Below are positions 26,456-34,737 of a stretch of DNA of 61,867 nt, one piece after another. Positions within the stretch are counted from its first letter, which is position 1, and each line of letters starts with the position of its first letter. The DNA is from Treponema sp. (GTDB lineage Bacteria; Spirochaetota; Spirochaetia; Treponematales; Breznakiellaceae). The notes beneath the pieces are model-generated. The model was given only the letters and a program-made list of their open reading frames with translations, did not search any database and was not told the origin of the DNA. Where the stretch lies: NCBI GenBank assembly GCA_031257195.1, contig JAIRPD010000065.1:1-61867 (forward strand), in the 5' to 3' direction. The position numbers and the translations under genes are program-made.

Positions 26456-27240
26456 ACCGCCCCGAAGGCTTCCCCCCGGGGCGGCCCCTCCTCTACGCCT
26501 GGCGGGTCTTCGCCAAGTGGCTGTCCTTCGCCGTCTTCGGCCTGGGGACGGTGTTCCTGGTAACCGCCCTTTTCCCGCCCCTGCGGTTCTTTCTTCGTCC
26601 CCGCCGGCGCTTCCAAAGGCGCGCCCGGCTCCTCATTTCCCGCGCCTTCCGGCTGTTCATAGGGTTTATGACGGTCCTGGGGGTGGCGCGGCTTGAGCCC
26701 GGGGACCGGGAGGCCTACCGGAACCTCGCGGGGAAGATCGTGGCCGCCAATCATCCTTCCCTGCTGGACGTGGTAACGCTCATCTCCCTGATCCCCAACG
26801 CGAACTGCCTGGTCCGGGGCAGCCTCAAGGGGACCCTGGTGAGCGGCGTTATCCGGCAATTGTACATCCCCAACAACCTGGGCTTCGCCCGGCTGGTGAA
26901 AGAATGCGCCGCCGCGCTGGACGAGGGGGACTGCCTGATCATCTTCCCCGAAGGATCCAGGACCCCCCGGACGGGAAAGCCGGTCTTCAAGCGGGGGGCC
27001 GCCCGGATTGCCCTGGCCTCGCGCCGGGGGATCGTGCCGGTCCACATCGGGGGCGCGGACAAGTACGGCCTGGGCAAGAACGATCCCTGGACGGCCTTTA
27101 ACCCCCGGGAAAGGTACGTTTACCGCCTGCGGATGCTCAAGGAGCTGTCCCCGGACACCTACCTGGCGGGACCGCCGTCCCTGGGCGCCCGGAGGCTTAC
27201 CCGGGAACTGTACCGGGTTTTGGTTGAGGGGCCGCCGTGA
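26452..27240 (+). CDS. 1-acylglycerol-3-phosphate-type acyltransferase (PlsC family)
   Basis: A 262-residue acyltransferase with an N-terminal membrane segment, the catalytic NHPSLLD (HxxxxD, about residue 103) and the acceptor-binding FPEGSRTPRTG (about 166). It transfers an acyl chain to a glycerolipid-like acceptor. It overlaps its neighbours by 4 bp on both sides, so it is part of the rightward lipid operon. It could esterify the polyene product or feed phospholipid synthesis. Confidence 0.88.
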   Translation: MNRPEGFPPGRPLLYAWRVFAKWLSFAVFGLGTVFLVTALFPPLRFFLRPRRRFQRRARLLISRAFRLFIGFMTVLGVARLEPGDREAYRNLAGKIVAANHPSLLDVVTLISLIPNANCLVRGSLKGTLVSGVIRQLYIPNNLGFARLVKECAAALDEGDCLIIFPEGSRTPRTGKPVFKRGAARIALASRRGIVPVHIGGADKYGLGKNDPWTAFNPRERYVYRLRMLKELSPDTYLAGPPSLGARRLTRELYRVLVEGPP

Positions 27241-28793
27241 ACCTCCGTCTGGGCTGGAAAGAACGGCTCGACCTTATCGCCGACCAGGGCAGCTTTGTGG
27301 AGTTCGACGCCGGGCTGGAAAGCCGGAACCCCATCGGCTATCCGGGCTACGGGGAAAAGATCGCCCGCTTACAACAGGAGACCGGCGCGGGAGAGGCGGT
27401 GGTTACCGGGCGCTGCGCGATAGAGGGGGAGCCGGTTCTGGCCGGCGTGATGGACACCCGGTTTATGATGGCCAGCATGGGCAGCGTGGTGGGGGAAAAG
27501 ATAGCCCGGCTCTTTGAGTACGGGGCGGAACGAAGGCTGCCCCTGATACTCTTCACCGCCTCCGGGGGCGCCCGGATGCAGGAGGGAACGGTGTCCCTCG
27601 CGCAGATGGCGAAGACCGCGGGGGCCGCCGCCTTGTTCAGCCGGGCGGGGGGGCTGTACCTTACGGTGGTCTGCGACCCCACCACCGGGGGCGTCCAGGC
27701 CTCCTTCGCTTCCCTGGGGGACATCATCATCGCCGAACCCGGGGCGACGGTGGGCTTCGCGGGCAAGCGGGTAATCCGGGATACCATCGGCCATTCCCTG
27801 CCGGAACATTTCCAGACCGCCGAGTTCGCCCTGGAACACGGTTTCGCGGACCTGGTGGTTCCCCGGGAGGAACTGCGGCCCCTCCTGGCCCGGCTGCTCC
27901 GGTTCCACCGCGCTTCCCCCCGCCCGGCGGCGGCTCCCGCGTCCCCGTCCCCCGAGGCCCCGTCCCCGGGGGACGGCCCGGTGTGGGGCGTCCCCGCCGC
28001 GGCCCGGCTGACCGCGGCGGGGAAACTGGAACGGCTCCGGAACATCAATCGCCCCGGGGCCCAGCGCTACCTCTCCCTGCTCTTCGACGAGTGGACCGAA
28101 CTCCACGGGGACCGCGCCTTTGGGGACGACCCCGCCGTCATGGGAGGGCTGGCCCGGTTCCGGGGCAGGCCGGTTACCGTCATCGCCACCCCCCGGGGGG
28201 CGGACATCCAGGAACTGGCGCGTACCAACTTTTCCATGCCCCACCCGGAGGGCTACCGCAAGGCCCTCAGACTGGCCCGGCAGGCCGAAACCTTCCACCG
28301 CCCGGTGATTTGCCTCATCGACACCCCCGGGGCCTTCTGCGGCGTGGGGGCGGAGGAGCGGGGACAGGGGGAAGCGATCGCCCGGAACTTAACGGGCTTC
28401 ATGGAACTGCGGACCCCGGTGATCTCGGTGATCCTCGGCGAGGGGGGCTCCGGGGGCGCCCTGGCCCTGGCGGTCTGCGACGAACTGGCGATGCTGGAAA
28501 ACGCCCTCTACTCGGTGATCAGCCCCCGGGGCTTCGCCTCTATCCTGTGGAAGGACCCGGGGCGGGAAAAGGAGGCGGCGGAGCTGATGAGGATTGGCGC
28601 GGAGGACCTGCGGGCCCGGGGTATCTGCGACGCGATTATCGCCGAGGGGGACGGCCCGGAGGAGGAGGCGCGAAACCTGGGCCGCTATCTTTCCGCGGCG
28701 CTGGCCCGGCTTGACGGGACCGACCCGGCCCTCCTCCCGGAGCGCCGGTACCGCCGCTACCGGGCTATCGGGGACTTCGGGGAAACCCGCTAA
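27237..28793 (+). CDS. Fused acetyl-CoA carboxylase carboxyltransferase, AccD-AccA
   Basis: A 518-residue single-chain carboxyltransferase. Residues 1-225 are the beta (AccD) half, with ASGGARMQEGT and DPTTGGVQASFA. Residues from about 260 are the alpha (AccA) half, with ELHGDRAFGDD, a GAFCGVGAEERGQGEAIA loop and GEGGSGGALALAV. The beta half starts at GWKERLDLIADQGSF and lacks the N-terminal four-Cys zinc ribbon of standard AccD. It makes malonyl-CoA when paired with biotin carboxylase and BCCP, which are not seen here. The start is a GTG overlapping the acyltransferase stop by 4 bp. Confidence 0.92.
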   Translation: MNLRLGWKERLDLIADQGSFVEFDAGLESRNPIGYPGYGEKIARLQQETGAGEAVVTGRCAIEGEPVLAGVMDTRFMMASMGSVVGEKIARLFEYGAERRLPLILFTASGGARMQEGTVSLAQMAKTAGAAALFSRAGGLYLTVVCDPTTGGVQASFASLGDIIIAEPGATVGFAGKRVIRDTIGHSLPEHFQTAEFALEHGFADLVVPREELRPLLARLLRFHRASPRPAAAPASPSPEAPSPGDGPVWGVPAAARLTAAGKLERLRNINRPGAQRYLSLLFDEWTELHGDRAFGDDPAVMGGLARFRGRPVTVIATPRGADIQELARTNFSMPHPEGYRKALRLARQAETFHRPVICLIDTPGAFCGVGAEERGQGEAIARNLTGFMELRTPVISVILGEGGSGGALALAVCDELAMLENALYSVISPRGFASILWKDPGREKEAAELMRIGAEDLRARGICDAIIAEGDGPEEEARNLGRYLSAALARLDGTDPALLPERRYRRYRAIGDFGETR

Positions 28794-28812
28794 GCCCGGC
28801 GGGCGGGGTTTT
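28794..28812 (+). terminator. Weak intrinsic terminator after the rightward lipid operon
   Basis: A short GCCC-GGC-GGGC hairpin immediately after the stop codon is followed by GGGG and TTTT. Confidence 0.35.
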
Positions 28813-28813
28813 C

Positions 28814-28842
28814 TGGACACGCCCCGGCGGCCGTAGTATACT
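28814..28842 (+). promoter_or_regulatory. Leaderless promoter
   Basis: TGGACA (28814-28819), a 17-bp spacer, TATACT (28837-28842), then 6 nt to the ATG at 28849. Transcription would start at the A of the start codon. Confidence 0.6.
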
Positions 28843-28848
28843 TCCCCC

Positions 28849-29298
28849 ATGTCCCTCATAAAAAGCGATACCGTCGACTTCGAGAAGTTCTGGCGGGAAT
28901 ACGAGGAAAAGACCGGGGAAACGGTGCTGGCCAAATCCCTGGCCCATTACCTGCGGGGCTGGGCGGAATTCCCCGAACCCCTCTGGGGCCTGGCCATCGC
29001 CACCAGCGGGGGCTTCCGGTTCCACCACTTTCCCCACGAAGGCTGGCTGACGGCCCTTTCCCGGCTTACCTCCGGCGGCGAGCCCCCCAAGGAACGGACC
29101 CTCTTTATCCCCCGGGAACGGATCGTCTCCGCGGCTTTGGTGGTGGAAACGCGCTGGTGGAAAAAACTGCTGGCCCCCGCCGCCCCGCTGCTGCTCATCC
29201 GGGCCGCCCCCGGGGAGGGCCCGGAGACGGAACTGGCCGTGGAGACGGACCGCGGCGGGGAAGCCCTGGTGGAAGCCCTCCGGGCCGCCGCCCCCTAA
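28849..29298 (+). CDS. Conserved hypothetical cytosolic protein
   Basis: A 149-residue soluble protein that I do not recognise. It has a helical N-terminus (DFEKFWREYEEKTGETVLAKS) and a beta-rich remainder with many aromatic residues (FRFHHFPHEGWLTAL, ETRWWKKLL). No catalytic motif or signal peptide is visible. It is a single gene between the lipid operon and an ABC transporter, with its own promoter and no ribosome-binding site. Codon use resembles that of its neighbours. Confidence 0.6.
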   Translation: MSLIKSDTVDFEKFWREYEEKTGETVLAKSLAHYLRGWAEFPEPLWGLAIATSGGFRFHHFPHEGWLTALSRLTSGGEPPKERTLFIPRERIVSAALVVETRWWKKLLAPAAPLLLIRAAPGEGPETELAVETDRGGEALVEALRAAAP

Positions 29299-29377
29299 CC
29301 CTCCGGCCGCCGCCCGCCGAACCGGTCCGGGCCGCCCGGACACCGCCGCCGCCGCCCCGGGCCGATCCGCGCCCCCC

Positions 29378-29419
29378 GGATCAGGGTGATCCGCGACCCT
29401 GGGGACGGCCTGCCCCAGG
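29378..29419 (+). repeat. Two adjacent inverted repeats upstream of the amino-acid transporter
   Basis: GGATCA-GGG-TGATCC (29378-29392) and CCTGGGG-N8-CCCCAGG (29398-29419) lie in the otherwise empty, very G/C-rich gap 29299-29476. They could end the preceding transcript or bind a regulator; there is no U-tract. Confidence 0.4.
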
Positions 29420-29476
29420 ACCCCTGGGGCGAAAAAGATACAGGGGAAAAGCGCCGGGCCCCGCGGTATCCTTCCG

Positions 29477-29505
29477 TTGACTAATTCCTCCCGGGGGGCT
29501 ACACT
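29477..29505 (+). promoter_or_regulatory. Promoter of the amino-acid ABC transporter operon
   Basis: TTGACT (29477-29482), a 17-bp spacer and TACACT (29500-29505), followed by a leader of about 48 nt that carries AAGGAGGA before the ATG at 29560. Confidence 0.65.
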
Positions 29506-29559
29506 TTTTCTCATCCAGCCGGCGGCGCCGCCGCCGTGCAAGGAAGATAAGGAGGAACT

Positions 29560-30366
29560 ATGAAAAAGAACGCGTTCAGGGTCCTGGCCGCGCTGGCCGC
29601 GGGGAGCCTGCTGCTCGCCGGGTGCGGCGGGGGCGGCGGCGGGGGCCTGACCCTTCAAAAGGGAATTCTCTCGGTGGGTATGGAAATCGGCTACCCCCCC
29701 ATGGAGTACCGGGACGCCGACAACAACCCCGCGGGGTTTGACGTGGAGATGGCCAAGGCTATCGCCGCCCGGCTTGGGCTGGAGGCGAAGTTTGTGGATA
29801 CCGGCTGGGACGGAATCTTCGCCGGGGTGGAGGCGGGGAAGTACGACTGCATCATCGCGGGCGCCACCATTACCCCCGCCCGGCTGGCGGCCCATAACTT
29901 CAGCAAGCCCTACGTGGCCAACACCCTGGCCATGGTAGTCCGCGAGGGTTCCGGCCTGGCCGTCGCCGGCCCCCGGGACTTAACGGGCCTGGACGTGGCC
30001 TACCAGGAAGAAACCACCGCGGACAGCTATATGACTTCCCTCGCGGAGGGGGGGCTGGCCTTTAATCCCCGGGAATACGAAAAGGTGATGTACTGTTTCG
30101 ACGAGCTTAAGCTGGGGCGGGTGAACGTGGTGGTTACGGACCTGCTGGTGGCCCTGGACTACGTGGCCCCCCCGGACAGTCCTTTCAAGATTGTCTGGGA
30201 AAACGAGGAGCCGGACCTGTTCGGTATCTGCCTGAAGAAGGGCAACGACGCCCTGACCGCGGCTATCGACAAAGCCCTGGACGATCTCTTCGCCGACGGG
30301 ACGCTGCTTAAGCTGTCCCGGGACATATTCGGCGGCATGGACCTGGTAACCAAGGCCCGGCGGTAA
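29560..30366 (+). CDS. Amino-acid ABC transporter substrate-binding lipoprotein
   Basis: A 268-residue family 3 solute-binding protein. A lipobox LLLAGC near residue 21 is followed by a Gly-rich linker. The binding domain opens with SVGMEIGYPPMEYRDADNNPAGFDVEMAKAIAARLGL, the usual signature for polar amino acids, and later has CIIAGATITPAR. It is anchored to the membrane and delivers the substrate to the permease encoded next. Strong ribosome-binding site. The exact amino acid is not predictable. Confidence 0.92.
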   Translation: MKKNAFRVLAALAAGSLLLAGCGGGGGGGLTLQKGILSVGMEIGYPPMEYRDADNNPAGFDVEMAKAIAARLGLEAKFVDTGWDGIFAGVEAGKYDCIIAGATITPARLAAHNFSKPYVANTLAMVVREGSGLAVAGPRDLTGLDVAYQEETTADSYMTSLAEGGLAFNPREYEKVMYCFDELKLGRVNVVVTDLLVALDYVAPPDSPFKIVWENEEPDLFGICLKKGNDALTAAIDKALDDLFADGTLLKLSRDIFGGMDLVTKARR

Positions 30367-30382
30367 CCGGCGGGGCGCCGCG

Positions 30383-31060
30383 GTGGACAAGTTCCGGTCG
30401 ATCATCTCCTGGGTTCCCGCCCTGCTGCTGGGCGCGAGGATTACCATTTCCCTGACGGTCCTGGTGGTTACGGCGGGGCTTATCCTCAGCCTCTTTATCG
30501 CCCTGGGGAAGATGTCCAAAAACCCCGTGGTGCGCCGGTTGTGCGGGGCCTACGTGTTTTTCTTCCGGGGCACGCCGCTTCTGATGCAGCTCTACTTTAT
30601 CTACTACGCCCTGCCCACGCTCTCCCGGGTGTTTTTAATCCAGACCGGGCAGGCGGAGGTGGACCGGTTTATCTACGCGTTTATCGCCTTCAGCCTGAAC
30701 TCCGCGGCCTACTGCGCGGAGATTATCCGGGCGGCGATTCAAAGCATCGACAAGGGCCAGTTCGAGGCCAGCCGGGCCCTGGGGCTCAGCTACGCCCAGA
30801 CCATGCGGCTGGTGATTGTCCCCCAGTCGATCCGGCGGCTTATCCCGCCGGTGGGGAACGAGTTTATCATGATGCTCAAGGACGCTTCCCTGGTGTCGAT
30901 GATCGCCCTGGTGGACATTACCAAGGCCACCCGGAACATCGAGGGCTCCACCCGGTCCGCCCTGGTGTACCTGCCCGCCATGGTCCTCTACCTGATCATC
31001 ACGGCGGTGTTTAGCTTTATTTTCCACCGGCTGGAAAAGAAGTATTCGGTTTACGTGTAG
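30383..31060 (+). CDS. Amino-acid ABC transporter permease
   Basis: A 225-residue inner-membrane permease of the HisM/GlnP family with about five helices. It shows RGTPLLMQLYFIYYALP near residue 64 and the ATPase-coupling EASRALGLSYAQTMRLVIVPQ loop near residue 130. The start is assigned to a GTG at 30383. It lies 16 bp after the binding protein gene and 9 bp before the ATPase gene. It forms the channel of a type I importer. Confidence 0.92.
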   Translation: MDKFRSIISWVPALLLGARITISLTVLVVTAGLILSLFIALGKMSKNPVVRRLCGAYVFFFRGTPLLMQLYFIYYALPTLSRVFLIQTGQAEVDRFIYAFIAFSLNSAAYCAEIIRAAIQSIDKGQFEASRALGLSYAQTMRLVIVPQSIRRLIPPVGNEFIMMLKDASLVSMIALVDITKATRNIEGSTRSALVYLPAMVLYLIITAVFSFIFHRLEKKYSVYV

Positions 31061-31069
31061 GGGGTGGTT

Positions 31070-31846
31070 ATGTCCATGATTACGGCCGTCGACCTGTGCA
31101 AGACCTTCCCGGGCAAAAACGGCCGGGGCCCCCTGGAGGTACTCAAGAAGGTGTCCCTGACGGTGGAACAGGGGGAGGTGGTCTGTGTCATCGGCCCCTC
31201 CGGGTCGGGAAAATCCACCTTCCTGCGGACCCTGAACCGGCTGGAAACCATCGACTCGGGAAAAATCTACATCGAGGACAAGCTCCTCTTTGACTGCTCC
31301 CAGGGGGTCAACGCCGTCCGCCTGACCCATGGCGAGCTGGCGGCCTCCCTTTTGGAGGTGGGCATGGTGTTCCAGAACTTCAACCTCTTTCCCCACAAAA
31401 CGGCGCTGGAAAACCTTATGCTGGCCCCGGAACATGTGCGCAAGGTTTCCCCCGCGGAGGCCCGGGAACGGGGCCTGCGGCTTCTGGACCGGGTGGGTCT
31501 TTCCGGCAAGGTGGACGCCTACCCCGCCCAGCTTTCCGGGGGCCAGCAGCAGCGGGTGGCCATCGCCCGGGCGCTGGCCATGGAGCCCAAGATCATGCTC
31601 TTTGACGAGCCCACCAGCGCCCTGGACCCGGAGCTGGTGGGGGAGGTCCTGAGCGTGATGAAGAGCCTGGCCCAGGGGGGGATGACCATGCTGGTGGTAA
31701 CCCACGAGATGGGCTTTGCCCGGGAGGCGGCGGACAAGGTGGTGGTGATGTTCGAGGGCTCCATTCTGGAAATGGGCCCGCCGGAAACGATCTTTTCCAG
31801 CCCCGCCGCCGGCCGGACCCGGCAGTTCCTGCAAAGCGTGCTCTAG
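31070..31846 (+). CDS. Amino-acid ABC transporter ATP-binding protein
   Basis: A 258-residue ATPase with Walker [10 protein letters not shown], signature [15 protein letters not shown], Walker [13 protein letters not shown] and the switch His in VVTHEMGF. It resembles GlnQ-type polar amino-acid ATPases and powers the permease encoded just upstream. Three starts are possible (GTG 31064, ATG 31070, ATG 31076); the GGGGGTGG site fits 31070 or 31076 best. Its stop overlaps the convergent XRE gene by 4 bp. Confidence 0.93.
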   Translation: MSMITAVDLCKTFPGKNGRGPLEVLKKVSLTVEQGEVVCVIGPSGSGKSTFLRTLNRLETIDSGKIYIEDKLLFDCSQGVNAVRLTHGELAASLLEVGMVFQNFNLFPHKTALENLMLAPEHVRKVSPAEARERGLRLLDRVGLSGKVDAYPAQLSGGQQQRVAIARALAMEPKIMLFDEPTSALDPELVGEVLSVMKSLAQGGMTMLVVTHEMGFAREAADKVVVMFEGSILEMGPPETIFSSPAAGRTRQFLQSVL

Positions 31847-32256
31847 GTTCCCGCGGGGGTATCCCGCGGGTTCTTTCCCGGCTTTTCGCCGCCCCCGGCG
31901 GGCCGCCCCGGGTCCTTGCTTTTCCGGTGCAGATTCGCCATCAGCTTTATCTGCTGGACAACGCAGTCCCGGAAAAGCGGGTCCAGTTCCCTGATGATGT
32001 CCATGAGCTGGGCCAGCTCCACATCGGGCAGAGGTTCGCCGAACATCTCGCCCCGGCCCGTGATCAGCCAGTCTTTGTTGACATGGTATTTAGCGCTGAT
32101 AAGCTCATAGACCCGCTCGTTGGGGTTTCGCTTGCCCGTTTCTATCTTTGAGTAAAAGCTATGGGACAGGTAAATACCCCCGCAAAAGTCCCGCTGTGAC
32201 ACGCCCAACGCCTTTCTAACCGCCTTTATCCGTCCGCAAATGGAAGAATCCGCCAT
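31843..32256 (-). CDS. XRE-family helix-turn-helix regulator
   Basis: A 137-residue regulator. The N-terminal HTH ([37 protein letters not shown]) is a Cro/CI-type fold. The segment [15 protein letters not shown] closes it. The C-terminal half is short, helical, then Pro/Gly-rich. I place the start at 32256, with AGGA 5 nt upstream; ATGs at 32271 and 32280 are in frame. It is transcribed divergently from a small gene across a 99-bp region that holds a TGTGTC/GACACA palindrome, so autoregulation is likely. Confidence 0.8.
   Translation of the reverse strand: MADSSICGRIKAVRKALGVSQRDFCGGIYLSHSFYSKIETGKRNPNERVYELISAKYHVNKDWLITGRGEMFGEPLPDVELAQLMDIIRELDPLFRDCVVQQIKLMANLHRKSKDPGRPAGGGEKPGKNPRDTPAGT
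31850..31876 (+). terminator. Intrinsic terminator of the amino-acid transporter operon
   Basis: CCCGCGGG-GGTAT-CCCGCGGG, an 8-bp perfect stem with a 5-nt loop, is followed by TTCTTT. It lies inside the 3' coding end of the convergent XRE gene, so the same bases encode its final residues. Confidence 0.7.
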
Positions 32257-32305
32257 GATATTCCTAATCATAACACACAAAACCCCTCGAAAAGCGAAAA
32301 AAGGC

Positions 32306-32341
32306 TTGACAATTTCCTATGTGTCCTTTACCATAGACACA
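32306..32341 (+). promoter_or_regulatory. Promoter overlapped by a palindromic operator
   Basis: TTGACA (32306-32311), a 17-bp spacer and TACCAT (32329-32334) form the rightward promoter. TGTGTC-N10-GACACA (32320-32325 and 32336-32341) is centred on the -10, as expected for repression by the divergently encoded XRE protein. Confidence 0.6.
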
Positions 32342-32355
32342 CTGGGTGGCACCTA

Positions 32356-32577
32356 ATGAAGGATACGACAAGGCGGGAAACGGTTGACGGCGAGCTTTAC
32401 GATATTCGTGAGGACTTTACGCTTTTAACCCCCGCGGAAAGGCGGATAGTCAGGGAAACCGCGGAGGGATTGCTGAAACGGCAAAGGGAGAACGCCCCCC
32501 CGTGTAATTCAGCCGCTGTCATATCACCTCCCCCGTCCGCGGCGCAGGAACCGCCGCGCCGCTCGCGCGGTATATGA
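32356..32577 (+). CDS. Small hypothetical protein divergent from the XRE regulator
   Basis: A 73-residue, charged protein with a helical centre (LTPAERRIVRETAEGLLKRQ) and a Pro/Arg-rich end. It has a GGGTGG site 7 nt before the ATG and a good promoter under the putative XRE operator. No family is recognised. It ends 4 bp before the next open frame, so it may be the leading gene of an operon with the Wzi-like barrel. The C-terminal third is low-complexity, and its reality depends mainly on promoter and spacing. Confidence 0.5.
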   Translation: MKDTTRRETVDGELYDIREDFTLLTPAERRIVRETAEGLLKRQRENAPPCNSAAVISPPPSAAQEPPRRSRGI

Positions 32578-32581
32578 CGCG

Positions 32582-34309
32582 GTGGTTTTTTGTTTGAAAA
32601 CAATAACAACAACCATACATAACCATACCCCGGAAACAGCGGCCCGGCGGCGGCGGCTCGCGGCGCTGATTTTCGGCCTCCTCTGTTTACCCGGCCCCCG
32701 GGCCGGCGCGGAGTACTTTTACCCCGACAGCGAGGAAATCAAAACCATCGAGCACCTCGCGCGCCGCGCGGGAAAGGTTCCCCCCTTTTCGTCCTTCCCC
32801 GTCCACGGAAGCGATCTGCTGGACTTCGCCGAAGAACTCTCCGCCGGTCCCGGCGCGGCCCGGTTCGGCGAAGCGGACAGGGCGGCGCTCGACAACCTTA
32901 CCGCGCGCCTCGAAAGCCGGCGGGAAAACATCCGCGTCGCGGGAACCGTCGCCCTGGCCTACGAACAGCGCCTCTCCTCCAACTCCTTCACCATCGACGA
33001 TCCCCGGACCGAGGCGAACGCCGAAGACTTCCGCCGGGCCTTCCTTGACATGCCCCCGGTCATCGCCCTGGGCGCGTCCGCGGGAACCTTTACCGGCCCC
33101 TGGGTATCCTCGCTCTTCGACATACGGCCCGCCTGGACAGGCGATTACAACCCCGGCTCCAATTTTTTCAAATCAATCTACACCCTCTACGACATCACCA
33201 ACGACATCACCCGGCGCGGCGTCCTCGCCTGGAACGGAAGGTACGTCAATTTCTTCCTGGGCCGGGACGCGGTACACTGGGGCGAGCCCGCGGGTTCCAC
33301 GCTGTACCCCTCAAAGCTGCTCCCCTACCTGGACAGCGTCCGGCTCAACGTACCCCTGGGACCCTTCAGCCTCGACTATCTGCTGGGAAGCGTCGTCCCC
33401 AAAAAAGCGAACCACGACGTCTACTGGGACGACCCCGAAAACACCTACCGGGACCACCTCGGTTTTATGGACGACCCCAACCCCAGTTCCATCCTGGTGG
33501 CGGCCCACCGGTTTCAGTGGAATTTCGGCGCCCTCAAGGCGGGCATAGGCGGGACCGTCGTGCTCGTCCGGGCCAACAACGCGTTCCACCTCACCGACTT
33601 CCTTCCCCTCCTGGTCTACCACAACACCGGCGTCGAGCCCAAAAACCTCAACATGGTGCTGGACGCGTCCTGGGCGGCCTTTCCGGGATTTTCGGTTTCC
33701 GCCATGCTGGGATTCGACGACATCAACGCGCGGATCTTCGGTATCCCCGACGGGGACGTCCCCACCATCCCCGGGGCGATAGTCCAGGCGGATTACAGCG
33801 CCGCCCGGGAGGGGATGGTTATGAACTTCCACCTCGAGGGCGGCGGCGTCCATTACCTGTGGGGCAGCCATAGCTACGACGAACCGCCCTTCACCCAGCC
33901 GGAGGCGCGCCTCGCCCGGGCCATCTTCCGCTACAACCTGAACCACTACGGCAAGGGCGCCGAGCTGCTCCCCCTGACCAGCCCCTACGGGCCGGGGGTG
34001 GTGTGGGGGCGGTTCAGCGCCGGTTTCGCGTTTTCCCGGCGGCGGGTAAAGGCGGGGCTCGACCTGCTGGCGCTGACCAAAAACAGGGACGTGAACCTGG
34101 TGGACACGCGGTATTCCCTGGACGACCCCACCCGGGACAGCGAGCGGATATGGTACGCCGAGGCGCGGTTCCCGCTTTCGTACACCTGGGAAGGGTTTGA
34201 GTTTTCCCTGCGGCCGGGACTGCGTTTCGGCGCCCGGGAAACCGCGCTGGAATGTTCGCTGGGACTGCGTTTTACCCTCGCGGGCGAGGCGGACTTCGGG
34301 GGACCCTGA
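32582..34309 (+). CDS. Outer-membrane beta-barrel protein, Wzi-like
   Basis: A 575-residue secreted protein. After a long basic leader comes a hydrophobic signal (LAALIFGLLCLPGPRAGA), then alternating aromatic strands typical of a barrel. The segment FFLGRDAVHWGEPAGSTLY and the C-terminal strand run resemble the Wzi/capsule-assembly family, here as a distant member. The terminal ~90 residues are strongly strand-like. The start is uncertain (GTG 32582 or TTG 32594) and neither has a strong ribosome-binding site. It probably sits in the outer membrane; its ligand is unknown. Confidence 0.6.
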   Translation: MVFCLKTITTTIHNHTPETAARRRRLAALIFGLLCLPGPRAGAEYFYPDSEEIKTIEHLARRAGKVPPFSSFPVHGSDLLDFAEELSAGPGAARFGEADRAALDNLTARLESRRENIRVAGTVALAYEQRLSSNSFTIDDPRTEANAEDFRRAFLDMPPVIALGASAGTFTGPWVSSLFDIRPAWTGDYNPGSNFFKSIYTLYDITNDITRRGVLAWNGRYVNFFLGRDAVHWGEPAGSTLYPSKLLPYLDSVRLNVPLGPFSLDYLLGSVVPKKANHDVYWDDPENTYRDHLGFMDDPNPSSILVAAHRFQWNFGALKAGIGGTVVLVRANNAFHLTDFLPLLVYHNTGVEPKNLNMVLDASWAAFPGFSVSAMLGFDDINARIFGIPDGDVPTIPGAIVQADYSAAREGMVMNFHLEGGGVHYLWGSHSYDEPPFTQPEARLARAIFRYNLNHYGKGAELLPLTSPYGPGVVWGRFSAGFAFSRRRVKAGLDLLALTKNRDVNLVDTRYSLDDPTRDSERIWYAEARFPLSYTWEGFEFSLRPGLRFGARETALECSLGLRFTLAGEADFGGP

Positions 34310-34385
34310 GGATCCGCCCCCGCCGGCGTTCCCCCCTCCCCCGCCGGGTTACGCGCCCCGCCCCCCGGCGTTCCCCCCGCGCCCG

Positions 34386-34679
34386 GCGGGGCATACCCCG
34401 CGTACCCCGGGACATACCCCGCGGCCCGAGGAGCGTAACCCGCGCGCCGCGGGTTATAACCTGTGAAGCGCGGGTTATAACCCGCGTACCGCGGGTTATA
34501 ACCTGTGAACCGCGGGTTATAACCTGTGAACCGCGGGTTATAACCTGTGGACCGTAGGTTATAACCCGCGCACCGTAGGTTATAACCTGTGAACCGCGGG
34601 TTATAACCTGTGAACCGCGGGTTATAACCTGTGAACCGCGGGTTATAACCCGCGGCCTCCGGGGCGTAACTCGCGCTTG
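34386..34679. repeat. 21-bp tandem palindromic repeat array A (14 units)
   Basis: The gap 34310-34737 is filled by units of exactly 21 bp. Ten well-conserved copies (34449-34658) are flanked by decayed copies on both sides. Each has a self-complementary core, GGTTATAACC, extended to the 16-bp palindrome GCGGGTTATAACCCGC in the copies at 34470 and 34638. The variable parts alternate CTGTGAACC and CCGCGTACC types. The last decayed copy runs into the -35 of the next gene. There are no unique spacers, so it is not a CRISPR. Frames through it are open on both strands only because 21 is a multiple of three. Confidence 0.95.
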
Positions 34680-34705
34680 ACAGGACGCGCCCCGGGGGGT
34701 ACACT
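34677..34705 (+). promoter_or_regulatory. Promoter abutting repeat array A
   Basis: TTGACA (34677-34682), a 17-bp spacer and TACACT (34700-34705). A 25-nt leader with GGGGAGG precedes the ATG at 34738. Confidence 0.7.
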
Positions 34706-34737
34706 CATCCCCATACCACATTTTTGGGGAGGTTTGT

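Noticed and set aside
26233-27045. Minus-strand frame opposite the PlsC gene
   Set aside because: Antisense shadow; the sense strand has clear HxxxxD and FPEG motifs.
29299-29476. Possible small gene in the gap after 29298
   Set aside because: No start with ribosome-binding site; only G/C-rich inverted repeats are present.
34386-34679. CRISPR array
   Set aside because: Units follow each other directly, with no unique spacers, and no cas genes are in the window.
33985-34704. Minus-strand frame encoding GYNPRFT repeats
   Set aside because: Antisense to the end of the Wzi-like gene and across array A; no start signals.
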